Both the position numbers and the translations under genes were made by a program. DNA of 64,000 nt from Glutinoglossum americanum (lineage: Eukaryota > Ascomycota > Geoglossomycetes > Geoglossales > Geoglossaceae). The notes beneath the pieces were generated by a model. It was not told the origin of the DNA and did no database searches. It saw only the letters and a list, made by a program, of their open reading frames with translations. Location of the stretch: contig JAGHQL010000138.1 in NCBI GenBank assembly GCA_020080175.1, positions 1 through 64,000 on the forward strand, read 5' to 3'. Within the stretch, counting starts at the first letter, position 1. Every line of letters starts with the position of its first letter. Of the stretch, positions 23,926 to 35,481 are shown piece by piece.

Positions 23926-24369
23926 TGAAAGGTCTGTATATATCGTGGGACTGTTTCTTAGTGATTTTGCGTCCAAAAAGGGAGGGCTTGGCCGCTGCTC
24001 TTATTGTAGATATCTGGAACGGCACCCGGTCATCTAATCTTAGAATGAGCCCTTTTTTTTGGGTTATAGATACGGTAAAATAACAATTCTTTCTAATTAC
24101 GCACGGATTGCTATGCAGCAAGCCCCCTTAGACAAGCTCTCTTAACCATAGTCCTATAATGTAGTCAATCGAACAGAAGCGACTCTTATTCTATACACCC
24201 TCGCACTTTCCCCAATATGCCGCAATCGTGTTATTGTTCTGGAAAAGCCTGGCTGTGGTTGTTTGATACTAAGTAACTAACTTATGTTCTGACATTGATT
24301 CATATGTGAAATACTCTGTGGGTAAGCCACTTTGAATTCCGTAGCGATTGGAGAGGCTGTGCGTGCATC
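23926..24369. other. Convergent 3' region, PPR gene / SLC35F carrier
   Basis: 444 bp between stop codons. It has an 8-T run near 24053 and no supported coding region. Confidence 0.5.
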
Positions 24370-26295
24370 TCACCACCAACTATTCTCCTCATCATCATCG
24401 TCATCAACACCATCGCTACCCCCTCTTCCAATTAACGATCGTAATTCCTCTGAGCCGAAACCGCTGCTATCACCGGCATGCGCATTCCTATATTCCGAAT
24501 AGATAAAGAATGGTTGTCAAGAAAAGAAAAAGGTAACATCTCCGAAACCCCTGCTCTTCCCATCAAATTTCCCCCGGGGATCAGGGAGGCGCGACTTACA
24601 CGATCGCCTCAGGGTTCTCTGCTTTCCTCCGCGCGGTGCCGATGCCGCTGACGCCTAATTGCTGGTTGCGGCCCAACCAAGGCTTTTTAGCATCGCCGAG
24701 CACGCTTTTCGTGAGGGTGAAATAGACGATAAGTCCTATGTGAGATGTGCATGTTAGCAAACCGACATTGGAGGTATGACACCCAATTTGGGGTTAGTGA
24801 AGCATCCTCCACATTATGGAGGACTTACCGGCCATGATAAGGACGAAAGCGATGGGGTAGAGATAGTGGATTCTAAGGCCAAACACTTTTGTGCCGATAG
24901 CAACACCCCAAAAATTGCCAGTAAGTAGTGAGATGTTGAAGAAGGCCGCCGAGGACATGCGGAACATGATTGGCGTAAACGAATCTCTCCCAACCACACC
25001 ATTAGTAATGGAGAAACTTGAAAAGAGGGGAAGCTGCCACCCCCTAAATAAAAATGGCACTACACTAAGGTAAAAAAACACTCACAGAAAATGAACAAGC
25101 ATGCCGTATAACCAACCAAGTACCCCCCAACTTGCCCATCCCAAGTCGCAGATCTGAAAGCGGCGCGATCAAAAATCCCGGCCTGCGCACCATTTATGAT
25201 CATCCCCCAAAAGCCAATCTGGCCCACCACTTCATAAAGCGGACGTTTGGAGACTAGGAACTCCTCCAGTACATTATCGAAGCCATAGCACGACGAGCCG
25301 AGGAGCATGAAAAGGTCACCCTTGAGTTGATTAACAGCAGTCCCGCCATTTGAGTGGGTGATGTGATCCGAGGCGAGCAGCAAGCCCATACCGCCGCAGC
25401 AGACCAAGATACCTATGATCTGGGCCCAGTGATAGCGGACTCTAAGGAAGAGAAAGGAGATGACCACAACGACGACGATGGCCCAGAAATTGATCAATTG
25501 GGCGGAGAGAATAGTGGTATAGCGATAGGCAAGAACGACAAAGTAATTCTATGGGTTGGGTTTAGCGCCCTATCAGGTGTGCGAGAAGATCAAAATCGGC
25601 AATACTTACTCCTTCAACATCTAAGAAGGAAAGGATGATATCTGTTCATGATTGCGTTTTAGTGGGATGTTCGACTTGTTTCAAAAGTTGTAGCCTTTCA
25701 ACGGCAAGTAGACCCGCACATACAAGCGCGTGAGAATTTCCTTCTCGGAAAGGCAAGATGAATGGTAATGATAACGGTTAAACTTACACTTCCAGCCATC
25801 CCTGAGGAGGAGCGTCCCATACTTCTTAAAGCCGTACTTATAGATTGTGTAAGAAGAATATATAATGTTAAGTAGGGCGTAGTTAAAGAAAGTCTGGAAA
25901 GCCGGAATGGACGTTCCTTTTCCCACCAGGAGAGAGGTAAACGTGTTGGTGCCGGTGATACACAATGCTAGGACTTGCCTAATACCGTCAGCGAATGTCT
26001 AATTGAATTCTTGGGTACCTATCCGAGTTGAAAAGTTGAAAGATAGGGACCTAAGTTTAAAAAAAAGCATTTTCTCCCTAACTAACCCAAGCACAAGTAC
26101 CAAATAAAAGTCTCTAGTCTTAAAATACGCAAAGTGGCTCTTGTGTTTCTCCTCAATCTCTTCAACGGTGGTGACTCCGTCTCTATGGGCCGGCTGGTCG
26201 AGGCTGGTCGGAGGGGACGTGCTAGGTCCGGATTTTGTCGTCTCGGTCCGGATTATTCCCTCGTCATACTTGTCGGGCGGGGTTAATTTCTGCAT
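24370..26295 (-). CDS. SLC35F1/F2/F6-type (DUF914) solute carrier
   Basis: Multi-pass membrane protein of the drug/metabolite transporter superfamily, 434 residues. Exons 26295-26087, 25978-25788, 25641-25610, 25548-25086, 24984-24829, 24735-24600 and 24487-24370. A hydrophilic N-terminus with TTVEEIEEKHKSHFAYFKTR precedes about ten helices. Family blocks are VLGQVLALCITGTNTFTSLL, FLDVEGNYFVVLAYRYTTIL, FNISLLTGNFWGVAIGTKVF and YPIAFVLIMAGLIVYF. The last exon adds an acidic cytosolic-type tail (DSSGFGSEELRSLIGRG, a five-Asp run, ENSWW). The donor of the last intron (GTAAGT after GCGATCGT) supplies an in-frame TAA, so retention ends the protein 38 residues earlier. The fifth exon acceptor at 24985 was chosen because it restores YSFTPIMFRMSSAAFF. 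Substrate unknown. Confidence 0.87.
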
Positions 26296-27103
26296 CGTTG
26301 GGGCTATCCTAAATATATCCTAAACGGGTTTTGAGGACCAATTGTAATAGAGAACGAAGATAGAGTCCTGCTTCAGGCCGGGAACTGGAGCTTTGTAGTA
26401 TTGGAGGTGAGCGCAAAACTCCAGAAGTCGCTCACGGGGAGAGTTCTGTCAGTCTTGGGTTGAGGATGAAGGGAGAAATGCGACAGGGACAGGGAAGGCG
26501 GGTAAAAGAGTGCGGAGAGCATGGAGGAAGCGGAGAAGGTCATTTCTGCCATTTCTGCCATTTCTTTTTTGTGTGTGTGGGCCCTCCTGGTCGACTCCTG
26601 GTGGGGTTCATCACTTTGGTTCGGTGTGTTCGTGAGCCACGCCGGAGCCGGAGCCGTAGCCCCAACCGAACGATTTGAAGCTTTTCTCTCACCCCCACGC
26701 CTCGACTAGCCCATTTCTTGCGTTTCTTGCATTTCTTGCTGCCATGATCGGCTGCGGATGATGGAGAACTCCAACCTCGTGTCCGATGTCGAAAAGGTGA
26801 CCACGGCAACCATTCTTGGTGGGTTATCACTGGTTAGCGTGGATCGGTATCCTCAAAGTAGGAGATGCAGCATAGAAGAAATTTATTGATGTCCTGTATC
26901 GGCTGAATAAAATTGAACATTACGGAATAGACGAAACATGAGGGGGTCATCATAAAGTAGTTATAAATTAAGGCGAAGCAGTCAACTTCTGGATGGTATC
27001 CCGGCCAAAATAACTCCGTTTTTTCCTTGCGCCTAGACGTAACGCTGCCAAACAACCCATAGAAATCCGGGCATGATGAGAGAAAGGGAGCGGTTAGAGC
27101 TTC
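26296..27103. other. Intergenic with short 9-bp tandem repeats
   Basis: 808 bp without a gene. 26542-26568 holds three near copies of ATTTCTGCC. 26714-26740 holds three near copies of TTTCTTGCR. On the minus strand these lie 250-450 bp upstream of the SLC35F start, in its promoter or 5' UTR. Nothing else is supported. Confidence 0.5.
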
Positions 27104-27823
27104 TCAAATCCCGCTAGCACGCAGTTTCTTATTGAATTGCCACTTCTTCGTAGCTTTTTGGGGTGTCGTCGCTGCTGCCGGCCGTTTTGGCGGAGCTTCC
27201 AAGATAGGCGCCTCTCCTACCTTCCGCTGGGTGCTCTTGTGTAGGGAGGCGAAAAGGTCGTGGCTGCGGAAAGTTTGCACGGGGGGTCGCAGCTCGGAAG
27301 CGTCTAAAACTATGATGAGCAAATTGTAATCGGCGAAAGCCTCTTAGGCGTAAAAACTTACGCGACAACTGTGACGGTGTGGAGTCGCCCGAGCTGCTAC
27401 TAGATGCACCCTCTAGTGTTGGATTCAGCGCAGGTTCTTTGATAGTAGTGGCTAGTTAGCGTTACCTTTGCTCACGGTGACACTCTTCCCGAGACTGGAC
27501 GTGCCATGATCATGGGTTGCCCCAGGGTGCATTCTTCTATCTCCTCTGTCATTCCAGGAGTACCCGCTATAGCGTGAGGACTCGGGCACAACCACTACAC
27601 TATTTGTACGGCTGAGCTGGCTTCGTCTCTGGTGTTGCGCCTTGATCAAGGGCACATCTTGAGCCTTCCAAGCTGATGGTGCCCCAGAAAGCGCATCTAC
27701 TGCCGCATGTGTTGGAATATGCTTGTACGGGGCTGGCTGGCTCTTAGTTTTACTCTCTTTTTCGGCACCCTTGGCTTCATCAGCGGCTCTCTTGGCCGCC
27801 CGGAGCTTTGAAAAGATTGACAT
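27104..27823 (-). CDS. Small conserved-looking fungal protein, function unknown
   Basis: 204 residues. Exons 27823-27466, 27412-27362 and 27309-27104. The N-terminus MSIFSKLRAAKRAADEAKGA is a basic helix. PYKHIPTHAAVDALSGAPSA and WKAQDVPLIKAQHQRRSQLS follow; I recall this arrangement from uncharacterised ascomycete proteins. After the second intron the frame continues LLDASELRPPVQTFRSHDLF and ends in a basic tail (KKWQFNKKLRASGI). There are no membrane segments or catalytic motifs. Most of it is predicted disordered by eye (Ser/Pro/Lys-rich). The 51-nt middle exon was placed by phase and splice consensus and is the least certain part. Confidence 0.65.
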
Positions 27824-30091
27824 GGTGATTAGACGTTAAACCAACGAATGAGACAAACGAATGCGCTTTTGAGTAAACCGGCTGCCTAACTGACTCTTCT
27901 TCCCCTCAGCGGCGTGTCAGAACATCAAGTTCAATGTGAGAAGTATTTGATTTTCCAGAGAAAGAACGACAGAAGGGTGGTGATCAGCTGGAGTGATGGG
28001 CTTGTGGGAGGAATGAATGAATGAATGGATGAGTGAATGAACGAACGAATGAATGAATGATGAGTAGTGAATGAAAGGTCAAAGGAACAAAGGTGTTTAT
28101 AATAGCCGAAAGATTGTAGAGCGCACAGCAAGGGGTTCTTATCTCTCTGGGCTGATCGATCTTTATAAGCGCTCTACCCGGGCCCTGTGTACTGCGACAT
28201 GTCGAGTGTGTAGAAAGTCGTAAAGGCGCAAAGCTGCAAGCATGGATCCGGGGTGATAGTTTCCTACGACGGTCTTCCCCATTGTGAGACATTGTTAACA
28301 AGCGGCGTGCGCCATTTGGCTGGATCGATTCGCCTAGCGCTGATATGCCAAAGGTCCTTGCTGTTGTTACCCGCAGTCTTGGTCGCCAGGACAGCATGGT
28401 TGGGTCTGCGATTGAAACATCCTATGGTGATCGCAGTGAAAAGGTACTAAACATTGATAGTCCGGTTTTAAAACCCAGGGACCAAACATCCCGGCATCGC
28501 TCTCTTAACCTCAAACAAGGCAAGTCTCCATATCAAGGACATATTTGTTAGCATCTATGGGGATGGTTAAGGTTGAGCGGACGGGGACCGGCAAAAAGGA
28601 TATGTGCAGGGTTAACACAAGGGTGCCCTAGCTGTATTGAGCTGTACATAGTACATACAATACATAGCACGAGAGTGGTGTGACCTTGTAATTTGCTCAC
28701 GAGCTGAAAGTAGATGGGCCTGCCTGAGTATATATGTATCGCCGACTACGGAGTACATAGCGGGGAGACCCAGAGTACTCCGTACATACGGTCAGGGACT
28801 GGCGTTACACAGCGGAGAATTCCATCCAACCGTGTCGCTTTTCGTTAATCCATGCAGAATTGCACGTTCATTGGAAAATGCCCGAGTGGGTTTAGTCCCG
28901 GGTTCCGAATTTAGATATATGTACCCGAACTCGGGAGAAAATCCATTTGGGCGGAGATTAAGTGCGATATATTGAACTCTTGCTTGAAGAAACAGCAGAA
29001 TGTCTAGATAGGGCTGGGGGGTTGGCACGATGCATGTCCGGCTTATACCCTAAGATAGAGTATGAGTGCTCTACTATATACCTACGTGCGTAGCTGAAGC
29101 TTATCTGTGCAGCTTGTAAAGGCTCGAGTGGTGCGCCATCGAGCCCTCATTTCCGTAAACTTCTGCAGACAGAATGTCATGCAGATCTGTACACGCATCT
29201 TCCTGGTTCTGTGCGCACCGAGGACCCGGATCACGGCCACCAACATCCGGAGCCAAGGAAGATATCAGTGGTTCCAGAACACCTTCGCGATGAATGAAAA
29301 TATATATCCACGTCGAACCCCTGTCGATCCGGCGTGTTGTTGTCTTCGCCCAACGATTGAATGCTACCGGCAATAAGGTACAAGTATCCCGCACGTAGCT
29401 TTGTCATCCATCACCCTAGGTGTGCCCCACGGTACCATGGTGTTCCTTTTAGATAGCTCTAGCCATGCTGGAAGCGACTCTGGTGGGCTTCGGGCTTCGA
29501 GCTTCGAGCTTCAAGTCAGTTAGTTATGAGCGTGAACGCACAACTCGGTTTTGCTTACGGGCTTGTACTACCTCTGACGATGTCCCTACCTAGGCCCCTT
29601 ATTGTTATTTCTAGGGTTTAGATGTCAAAAACGTAGGATAGACGTACGTTGTGGGGCGCACTGGAGGTAAAAAATCTCAGTGAAGATAGTGTAAGAGAAT
29701 GTCCTTAGCGAGAATTTTCGACCCGACTTGTGGCTTGGCCAAACGTCACCCCTGAGCCGCATCGCGAACGCGACAACTCTAACAACAACATCGAACATAC
29801 GAAACGGGTCCTCCTGTTATCGTCGGTCTCCTGGGAGTCGGCTCTAACCCGCGCGACAAGATCTGGTTGGGTTATCGCTCTTTTGAGACGCCGCCACCAT
29901 CTCTGCATCACCTCACCTCACACACCCCAATTGGGCGGCTCGGTTCTGCCGAGGTGGATTAACACGTCGATATCATCGTGGCTGCTGTTCGCCGCTCAGG
30001 GACGTTGAAATCGCATTCCTTTCTGTCGCATCAAGACATCAAGGGGGACCAGGGACATCCCAACTGATCGACCAGGGGAGCACAAGCTGGT
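27824..30091. other. Gene-free intergenic stretch with tetranucleotide repeat
   Basis: 2.27 kb with no supported gene on either strand. 28012-28075 is an imperfect (GAAT)n/(GAAC)n microsatellite about 190 bp upstream of the small protein gene on the minus strand. 29487-29516 holds a short run of CTTCGRGC repeats. The rest is unremarkable. It must contain the promoter of PP4R3 at its right end. Confidence 0.5.
28012..28075. repeat. (GAAT)n microsatellite
   Basis: Imperfect tetranucleotide array of GAAT/GAAC/GGAT units, about 60 bp, in non-coding DNA upstream of the minus-strand gene starting at 27823. Confidence 0.8.
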
Positions 30092-33000
30092 ATGATGGCA
30101 CTCGCGGTGCCTAATCCGCCAAGTGATCGGAAGAGGGTGAAGGTTTACGAACTAAAAAATAATGACTGGTTTGATCGGGGTACTGGATTCTGTACGGGAC
30201 AGGTTATCAACGTAAGACTTAATGATTGCGTATTCCTGATCTGTGGAGATGGGCAAGGCATGAACCCCGACGACGGCGATCGAACTCCACTCGATCCGCT
30301 AGGCTGAGATTGCTAGCCAACTCAGCTGCCGCTAGTGATGCCTTTGGCGTAGGGGGGGGTCGATGGCAAAACCAAGCTGGCTTTGCAGCTTGACTCGCCC
30401 ATGTTGAATCTTTCTGTTGCATCTGTGGACTCAACAGCTAATGCCGGACTGGTTTTTTCAGGACGAACCGCGAATACATGTGGAGTCGGAAGACCAGCCT
30501 GACAGAGTGTTGTTGGAAACAAAGATCGCAAAGGATGATGGTTACCAGAAACAACAAGGTGGATCCCTAGTTCACGATTGCTTTTGAGCGCTTGCTAAGC
30601 ATTTCTATAGACACGCTTATTGTATGGACGGAATCAACAGGGACGGATATGGCATTGAGCTTTCAGGAGGCGGATGGATGTGCAGCTATATGGTTAGTTT
30701 CAGCCTGTAAAGGTGGTGGCGTCTTTCGCCTCCAGATTCAACGGAGGCAATGCTACATGGAAATAACAAGCTGGATCTATGAGCCCTACTGACCATGTAT
30801 GGCTCCGTAGGGAATTTGTCAGCCATGTACAACAGCAACTACTTTCCCTTTCAGGTCCAGGTAAGTGATTAGGCGCCTGTTGGACAGGGTTACTCTATCT
30901 CCGCCTCCACCTTTTCCGCAATACTAGTCCTAAATGCTGATTGTTTAGATGACGGGCTTTCCGACGATGCCATCGATGCTTTTCAGCCCCCTGTAACGTT
31001 ACCGGCACCAGAGCTCGGGAATTTACCGGAGATTGAGCAGGTGATGCGGACGGCAAGTACAACTCCAGCCGGGCGAGACTCTCTTTCGAAGTTCCTTATC
31101 AGCGAGGAATATATCCCCAAACTCCTACCACTGGTTTCGATGGCTGAAGACCTTGAAAGCCTAACCGATCTCCACCGACTGTGCAATATCATGAAAACCC
31201 TTATCCTTCTTAATGACACTGCTATTATCGAATATGTTGTTACGGATGAGGTGGTTCTAGGTGTAGTTGGGGCGTTGGAATGTGGGTTCATTTCTCTAGG
31301 GCCGACAGGTTTCTGGGGCTAATCTCCATCACAGATGATCCCGACTTCCCAACACACAAGGCGAATCACCGACAATATCTCTCTGATGAGTCAAAATACA
31401 AGGAAGTTGTCCGAATCGAGGACCCAAATGTTAGGAAAAAAATCCATCATACGTACCGCTTGCAGTACCTGAAGGATGTTGTCCTTGCACGTATCCTGGA
31501 CGATCCAACGTTTTCCGTTCTGAATTCTCTTATATTCTTCAACCAAGTTGACATTGTCCAGCATCTGCAAGCAAATGCAGCCTTTCTTAAGGATCTCTTT
31601 GGTGTTTTTGGTCCCCAAGAACCTGACCAGCAGCGGAAAAAGAACGCAGTTCACTTCATTCAACAGTGTTGCGCTATAGCGAAGAATCTACAAGCTCCGG
31701 CTCGCGCCCAATTGTACACCAGCTTCATCCAGAATGGGCTTTTCCACGTCATCAATTTTGCCCTTCGACATCCCGACGCGTCTGTGCGAATAGCTGGAAC
31801 TGACGTTCTGGTAGCAATGATTGATCACGACCCTACGATGATGAGGGCGTTCATCTTTAAACAGATCAACGAAAAGCAGACGCCACTCACCGATACACTT
31901 ATTGAATTATTGCTTGTGGAGATTGATCTAGGGGTAAAGGCGCAGATTGCGGACGCTATCAAAGTTCTGCTGGACCCCCAGTCAACGTCTCCTCCGGTGG
32001 AAGGTCTTGCAAAGGCTAGTAGCGATTCACTCTCACTCTCACTCTCGATGAAAGGCCGAGGAGGCGGCTATGCAAACCCGGAGACTGAACTGTTTCTCCA
32101 GAGTTTTTACGACGAGTCGGCTAAGAAGCTTTTCAAGCCATTAAAAGACTTAAAAGACCGGGTGTCCAGTACGTACATAAGACAATACCCGAACCGGTCT
32201 CCTGAAGGAGGTAGACTAACTATGGTATCTCTATAGTGCGCAGCTTTAGCATTCAAGAGGTTTCCTTGTTCTCACACCTGGTCGAGATACTTTGTTTCTT
32301 CATCCGTCAGCATCTCTTCCGAAGCAAATACTTCATTCTTGCAGAAGGTCTCGCATCACGAATCGCGCAGCTGCTCTCCTGCCCGGAAAAGCATTTAAAG
32401 CTAAGTAAGTTTTAGAGTAAACTTGAAGGTTTGGGGCAAACTAACTCGAGATATAGCGGCATTGAAATTCTTCCGCACTTGCGTAGGACTCCAGGATGAG
32501 TTTTACAACCGTCAAATCATGCACAACCGCCTTTTCGAACCAATACTGGATATTGTTTATGAGACCATGCCAAGGGACAACTTACTCAATTCGGCGTGTC
32601 TGGAGTTTTTCGAGTTCATCAAGAGGGTAGGAATGACCCCCTATTATCTGTAGATATTACTAACAGCCAGTCAGGAGAATATCAAACCTTTGATCATCCA
32701 CTTTGTTGAGAACTATAGGAGCAAGATCAAGAATATCACCTATGTCGACACTTTTCAAACTCTCATCCTAAGATACGACCAAATGCAGGGCTACAACTCG
32801 GCGATGGAGCAGGCCTTACTAGATCATTCCATCGACGCGACCGTAGCGCAGGAAACCAACGCAAGGTTCGTGAGAGATACCCAGAAGACTTGAAGCTATT
32901 CTAACCTTCAGCAGCAGCTCGAGAACTGTTCCGAATGGCGGCCAAAGATGGCGAGGTGTCAAAGAGATGGATGCAGCCGAGGAAGAATACTTCAACACGT

Positions 33001-33503
33001 CGGACGATGAAGATGAAACGGCAAACCCAGCAAAGCCTTCCGCTCCAGCTAGCTCTGTAGCAAATGGCGCCTCAATGAGCAAACGTTTGGTAGACTACCC
33101 TGACGACGACGACGACACCATGGATACACAGGAAGACCAAGGAGTCGTTGAGAAATCAAAACCGTCGGCCTCAAGTGCCGTTGGCCAAGGTAACGATTCG
33201 TCCGTGTTGCCAGTTACCCCAAAACAAAGCATTTTGCTGTCGCAGGCATCCCCTCCCGAGCGACTTTCTGAGAAACGAAGAAGAGAAGAGGAGGATGAGG
33301 ATGAACTGGGGAAGTTATCGCACAACAAGAGACGGAGCTCGGGCTCTTCGGCTGGCAACTCTGGAGCTACTGGTGGTAGTAGCGTATTGAGAAGAAAACG
33401 AACCTTCAGCAGCAGTAGAGACCCATCGGCGAAGAAGATCGCTATATCGCTTGCGATCAAAACTGGTGGGGACTCGGATAAACACCACGATGAAGGGAGC
33501 TAG
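30092..33503 (+). CDS. PSY2: Serine/threonine phosphatase 4 regulatory subunit 3 (SMEK/Psy2)
   Basis: Targeting subunit of PP4, which acts in DNA damage recovery and meiosis in yeast; 878 residues. Exons 30092-30211, 30462-30558, 30611-30692, 30811-30860, 30949-31281, 31335-32168, 32237-32404, 32457-32626, 32675-32865 and 32912-33503. The N-terminal EVH1-like domain reads RVKVYELKNNDWFDRGTGFC, DDGYQKQQDTLIVW and LSFQEADGCAAIW. The SMK-1/ARM region includes VLNSLIFFNQVDIVQHLQ, LKFFRTCVGLQDEFYNRQ, RDNLLNSACLEFFEFIKREN and YVDTFQTLILRYDQMQGY. The acidic/Ser-rich tail has LVDYPDDDDD and basic KRR and RRKR patches. The last acceptor is a tandem CAGCAGCAG, giving two to four Ser. The donor at 32169 is inferred (GTACGT). 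Intron 1 (250 bp) is much longer than the others. Confidence 0.93.
30262..30345 (-). other. tRNA-like paired hairpins inside intron 1 of PP4R3
   Basis: On the minus strand, GCAGCTGAGTTGGCTAGCA resembles a Pol III A box / D arm (GCTGAG pairs with CTCAGC 12 nt on). It is followed about 25 nt later by GGAGTTCGATCGCC, which resembles a B box / T arm (GGATCGA pairs with TTCGATC). The T stem lacks the usual G53-C61 pair and no acceptor stem is clear, so it is not a working tRNA. It could be a tRNA-derived SINE scrap or chance. Confidence 0.25.
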
Positions 33504-34662
33504 CTTCCGTAGCTAGCGACCTTGCAATGACAACGGTTTCTTTGGCGTTTATTTTGTCTACAAGGCCAAGCTATCAACATTGACCTGCGTTCCTGGCCGT
33601 AGTCGAAGAACATCTTCAGGTCGTTCTAGCCCCCGGCTGCTGCATACGGCATGTTCTTTATCCACTGGCCCAAGCCCTGCCCAATAATAAATGTTGGCTG
33701 ACTTGGACCGGAGCGGTCGGTTTGCACCGCTATCATTCCAGATGTCCAAAGCTCTTCATGCAAACAAGCTACAAGATAACTTTATTGCCTGAATCATGTA
33801 GGATAAAAAGAGCATCTTCCTCTATAGCCCCCCCACTATGAATCCGGCGGAAAAGACAAACCACAAGCTCAATGTACAATTCTCTTTCCTATTCGTCCGA
33901 GTCCTCCTTTTGTTCTTAGGTGGTTTCTTGGAGGGGGTTTCGGTCATATGCGGCGTGTGTGGCTTCGGGTGACGGGGCTTAGGAGAGAGGATTGAACGCA
34001 AAAATGAAAAACCTAGTTAAAAATGTGAAATATTTGAGCGGGTTCTACAAGATATGTGGACATGAATCAAAGCTCAGGGGGCATGCCCTTTTTGGGTACA
34101 AGGTTGGCATAGTTGAATCGAAGTGTGTAGCCAATATCTGGCACCTCTGTTAGCAGCTACGGGGATCAGGTCATCGAAAACCTGGGTAAACACGCCTAGA
34201 GGAAAACAAAAGAGCTTTGTGTGGGGTTGTGGATAAAGAACAAAGAACAAAGAGCATTGTAGTTCACCAAGCGATATCACCACACCTATTTGCGATGGAG
34301 CAAGCGCCTAGGCGAAACATCGTGCAATAAATTCTAGATTCAAAGGCTTCCCTCACAATTTCCAGACAGCCTCGAACTTGTGCCCCCTTCGCGCCCTGGA
34401 CTGGTGATACTCGACGATTCGCCCGGATGCTCTTAGCCACCCATAGGAATCGCTTAATCCTCCACCCCAAGACCAAGAATGAAAAGAAGGCGTGGTGAAG
34501 GGAAGGGAAGTTGTCCAGAATGTGTTCGGCCCGAGACCCTTTCCTGTGCGGTGCTCGTATTCACTCACAACACCGCCCTATTTAAATAGAGATGCAACCC
34601 ATTTGTACCCTTCCACCATCAATCAATCAACCGGCCATCACTTCCATACACTCTCTAGAACA
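33504..34662. other. Intergenic, PP4R3 / CXC-motif gene
   Basis: 1.16 kb with no supported gene. The right end contains the promoter of the CXC-motif gene with a clear TATA box (34579-34588). Confidence 0.5.
34579..34588 (+). promoter_or_regulatory. TATA box of the CXC-motif gene
   Basis: TATTTAAATA, 75 bp upstream of the chosen ATG at 34663, followed by a C/A-rich leader. The spacing suits a short 5' UTR. It also argues against an upstream start in the same open frame (34492), since that codon lies before the TATA box. Confidence 0.6.
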
Positions 34663-35481
34663 ATGGCAGGCGATCGCACCCAAAACGGCCAGAGTGGTCA
34701 GAACCTCTTAGATGACGATACCCCTTTCTCTACCGCAGACCGAGAGGTCTCAAAACAGTTCTCTGTTCTCCTCGTCAATGCCGGCATGGCTCTAGACCGA
34801 CGTGAGGCCTTCATGGCTTACCACGCCGCAACTACCACTCTGGAAGACCTCCGCCAGTACGACGAACCAAACAATGAAGGTCCCCCTAAGGAGCCTCCAT
34901 TCAAGATAGTCTTTTGCGATTGCCGCCTAGGAAGCTGCCGCTCCCTCGCTTGTGCCTGCATCCAAGCCGGGGTCCTTTGCAATATCCGCTGCAAACGTGG
35001 TGTACACCATAAGTGTTACAATGTCACCGACGACCGCTCTAGGCCCGGCACACTCGAACGCCAGCAAGCACAATACGGGACACTCTTGATAAAGCCAGAG
35101 CTGGCCGCAAAAATCGAGCCGGCCAACCCACTAACGCATACCCCTAGGAAACGAAAATCAACGGCGTCTCACTCCGGCCAGGGGCCAGCCCATAAAAGCC
35201 AGCACACCACATCCTCCTCACAGATCGGAACCGCTGCAGAGGGATCGGCTGGACAAGGGGGACTCGCGGTCGCCCCGAGGCCAGCGCATCAACGCAAACC
35301 GTCCACTGAAGCCACCATCCTCCGGCTTGAGCGCGAAGAGCACACTAGGCGTCGGAGCCAGCGCGACCGCATCAGAAGCCAAACGGGAGTCAAACGCTAC
35401 TCCTGGATGGAGACCATAGAGAAGGTTGCAGAAGAGACCAAAGGGAGGATTACAGGGACCGCAGGAGGGGCCGCAGCGTAG
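34663..35481 (+). CDS. Protein with a CXC-like (tesmin/TSO1-type) cysteine motif
   Basis: Intronless, 272 residues. Residues 85-118 have C-x-C-x4-C-x4-C-x-C-x6-C-x3-C-x7-C (FCDCRLGSCRSLACACIQAG, then VLC, IRC and KC). The first six cysteines have exactly the spacing of one CXC (CRC) repeat of tesmin/TSO1/LIN-54 DNA-binding proteins, which bind zinc and DNA. Those proteins have two repeats joined by a conserved linker; only one is present here, and the final cysteines differ. The N-terminus is acidic. The C-terminal half is basic with PRKRKS and RRRSQRDRIRSQ, compatible with nuclear location. The start was chosen at the ATG after the TATA box and leader. It could instead be a domesticated transposase-type Cys motif. 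Function unknown. Confidence 0.65.
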   Translation: MAGDRTQNGQSGQNLLDDDTPFSTADREVSKQFSVLLVNAGMALDRREAFMAYHAATTTLEDLRQYDEPNNEGPPKEPPFKIVFCDCRLGSCRSLACACIQAGVLCNIRCKRGVHHKCYNVTDDRSRPGTLERQQAQYGTLLIKPELAAKIEPANPLTHTPRKRKSTASHSGQGPAHKSQHTTSSSQIGTAAEGSAGQGGLAVAPRPAHQRKPSTEATILRLEREEHTRRRSQRDRIRSQTGVKRYSWMETIEKVAEETKGRITGTAGGAAA

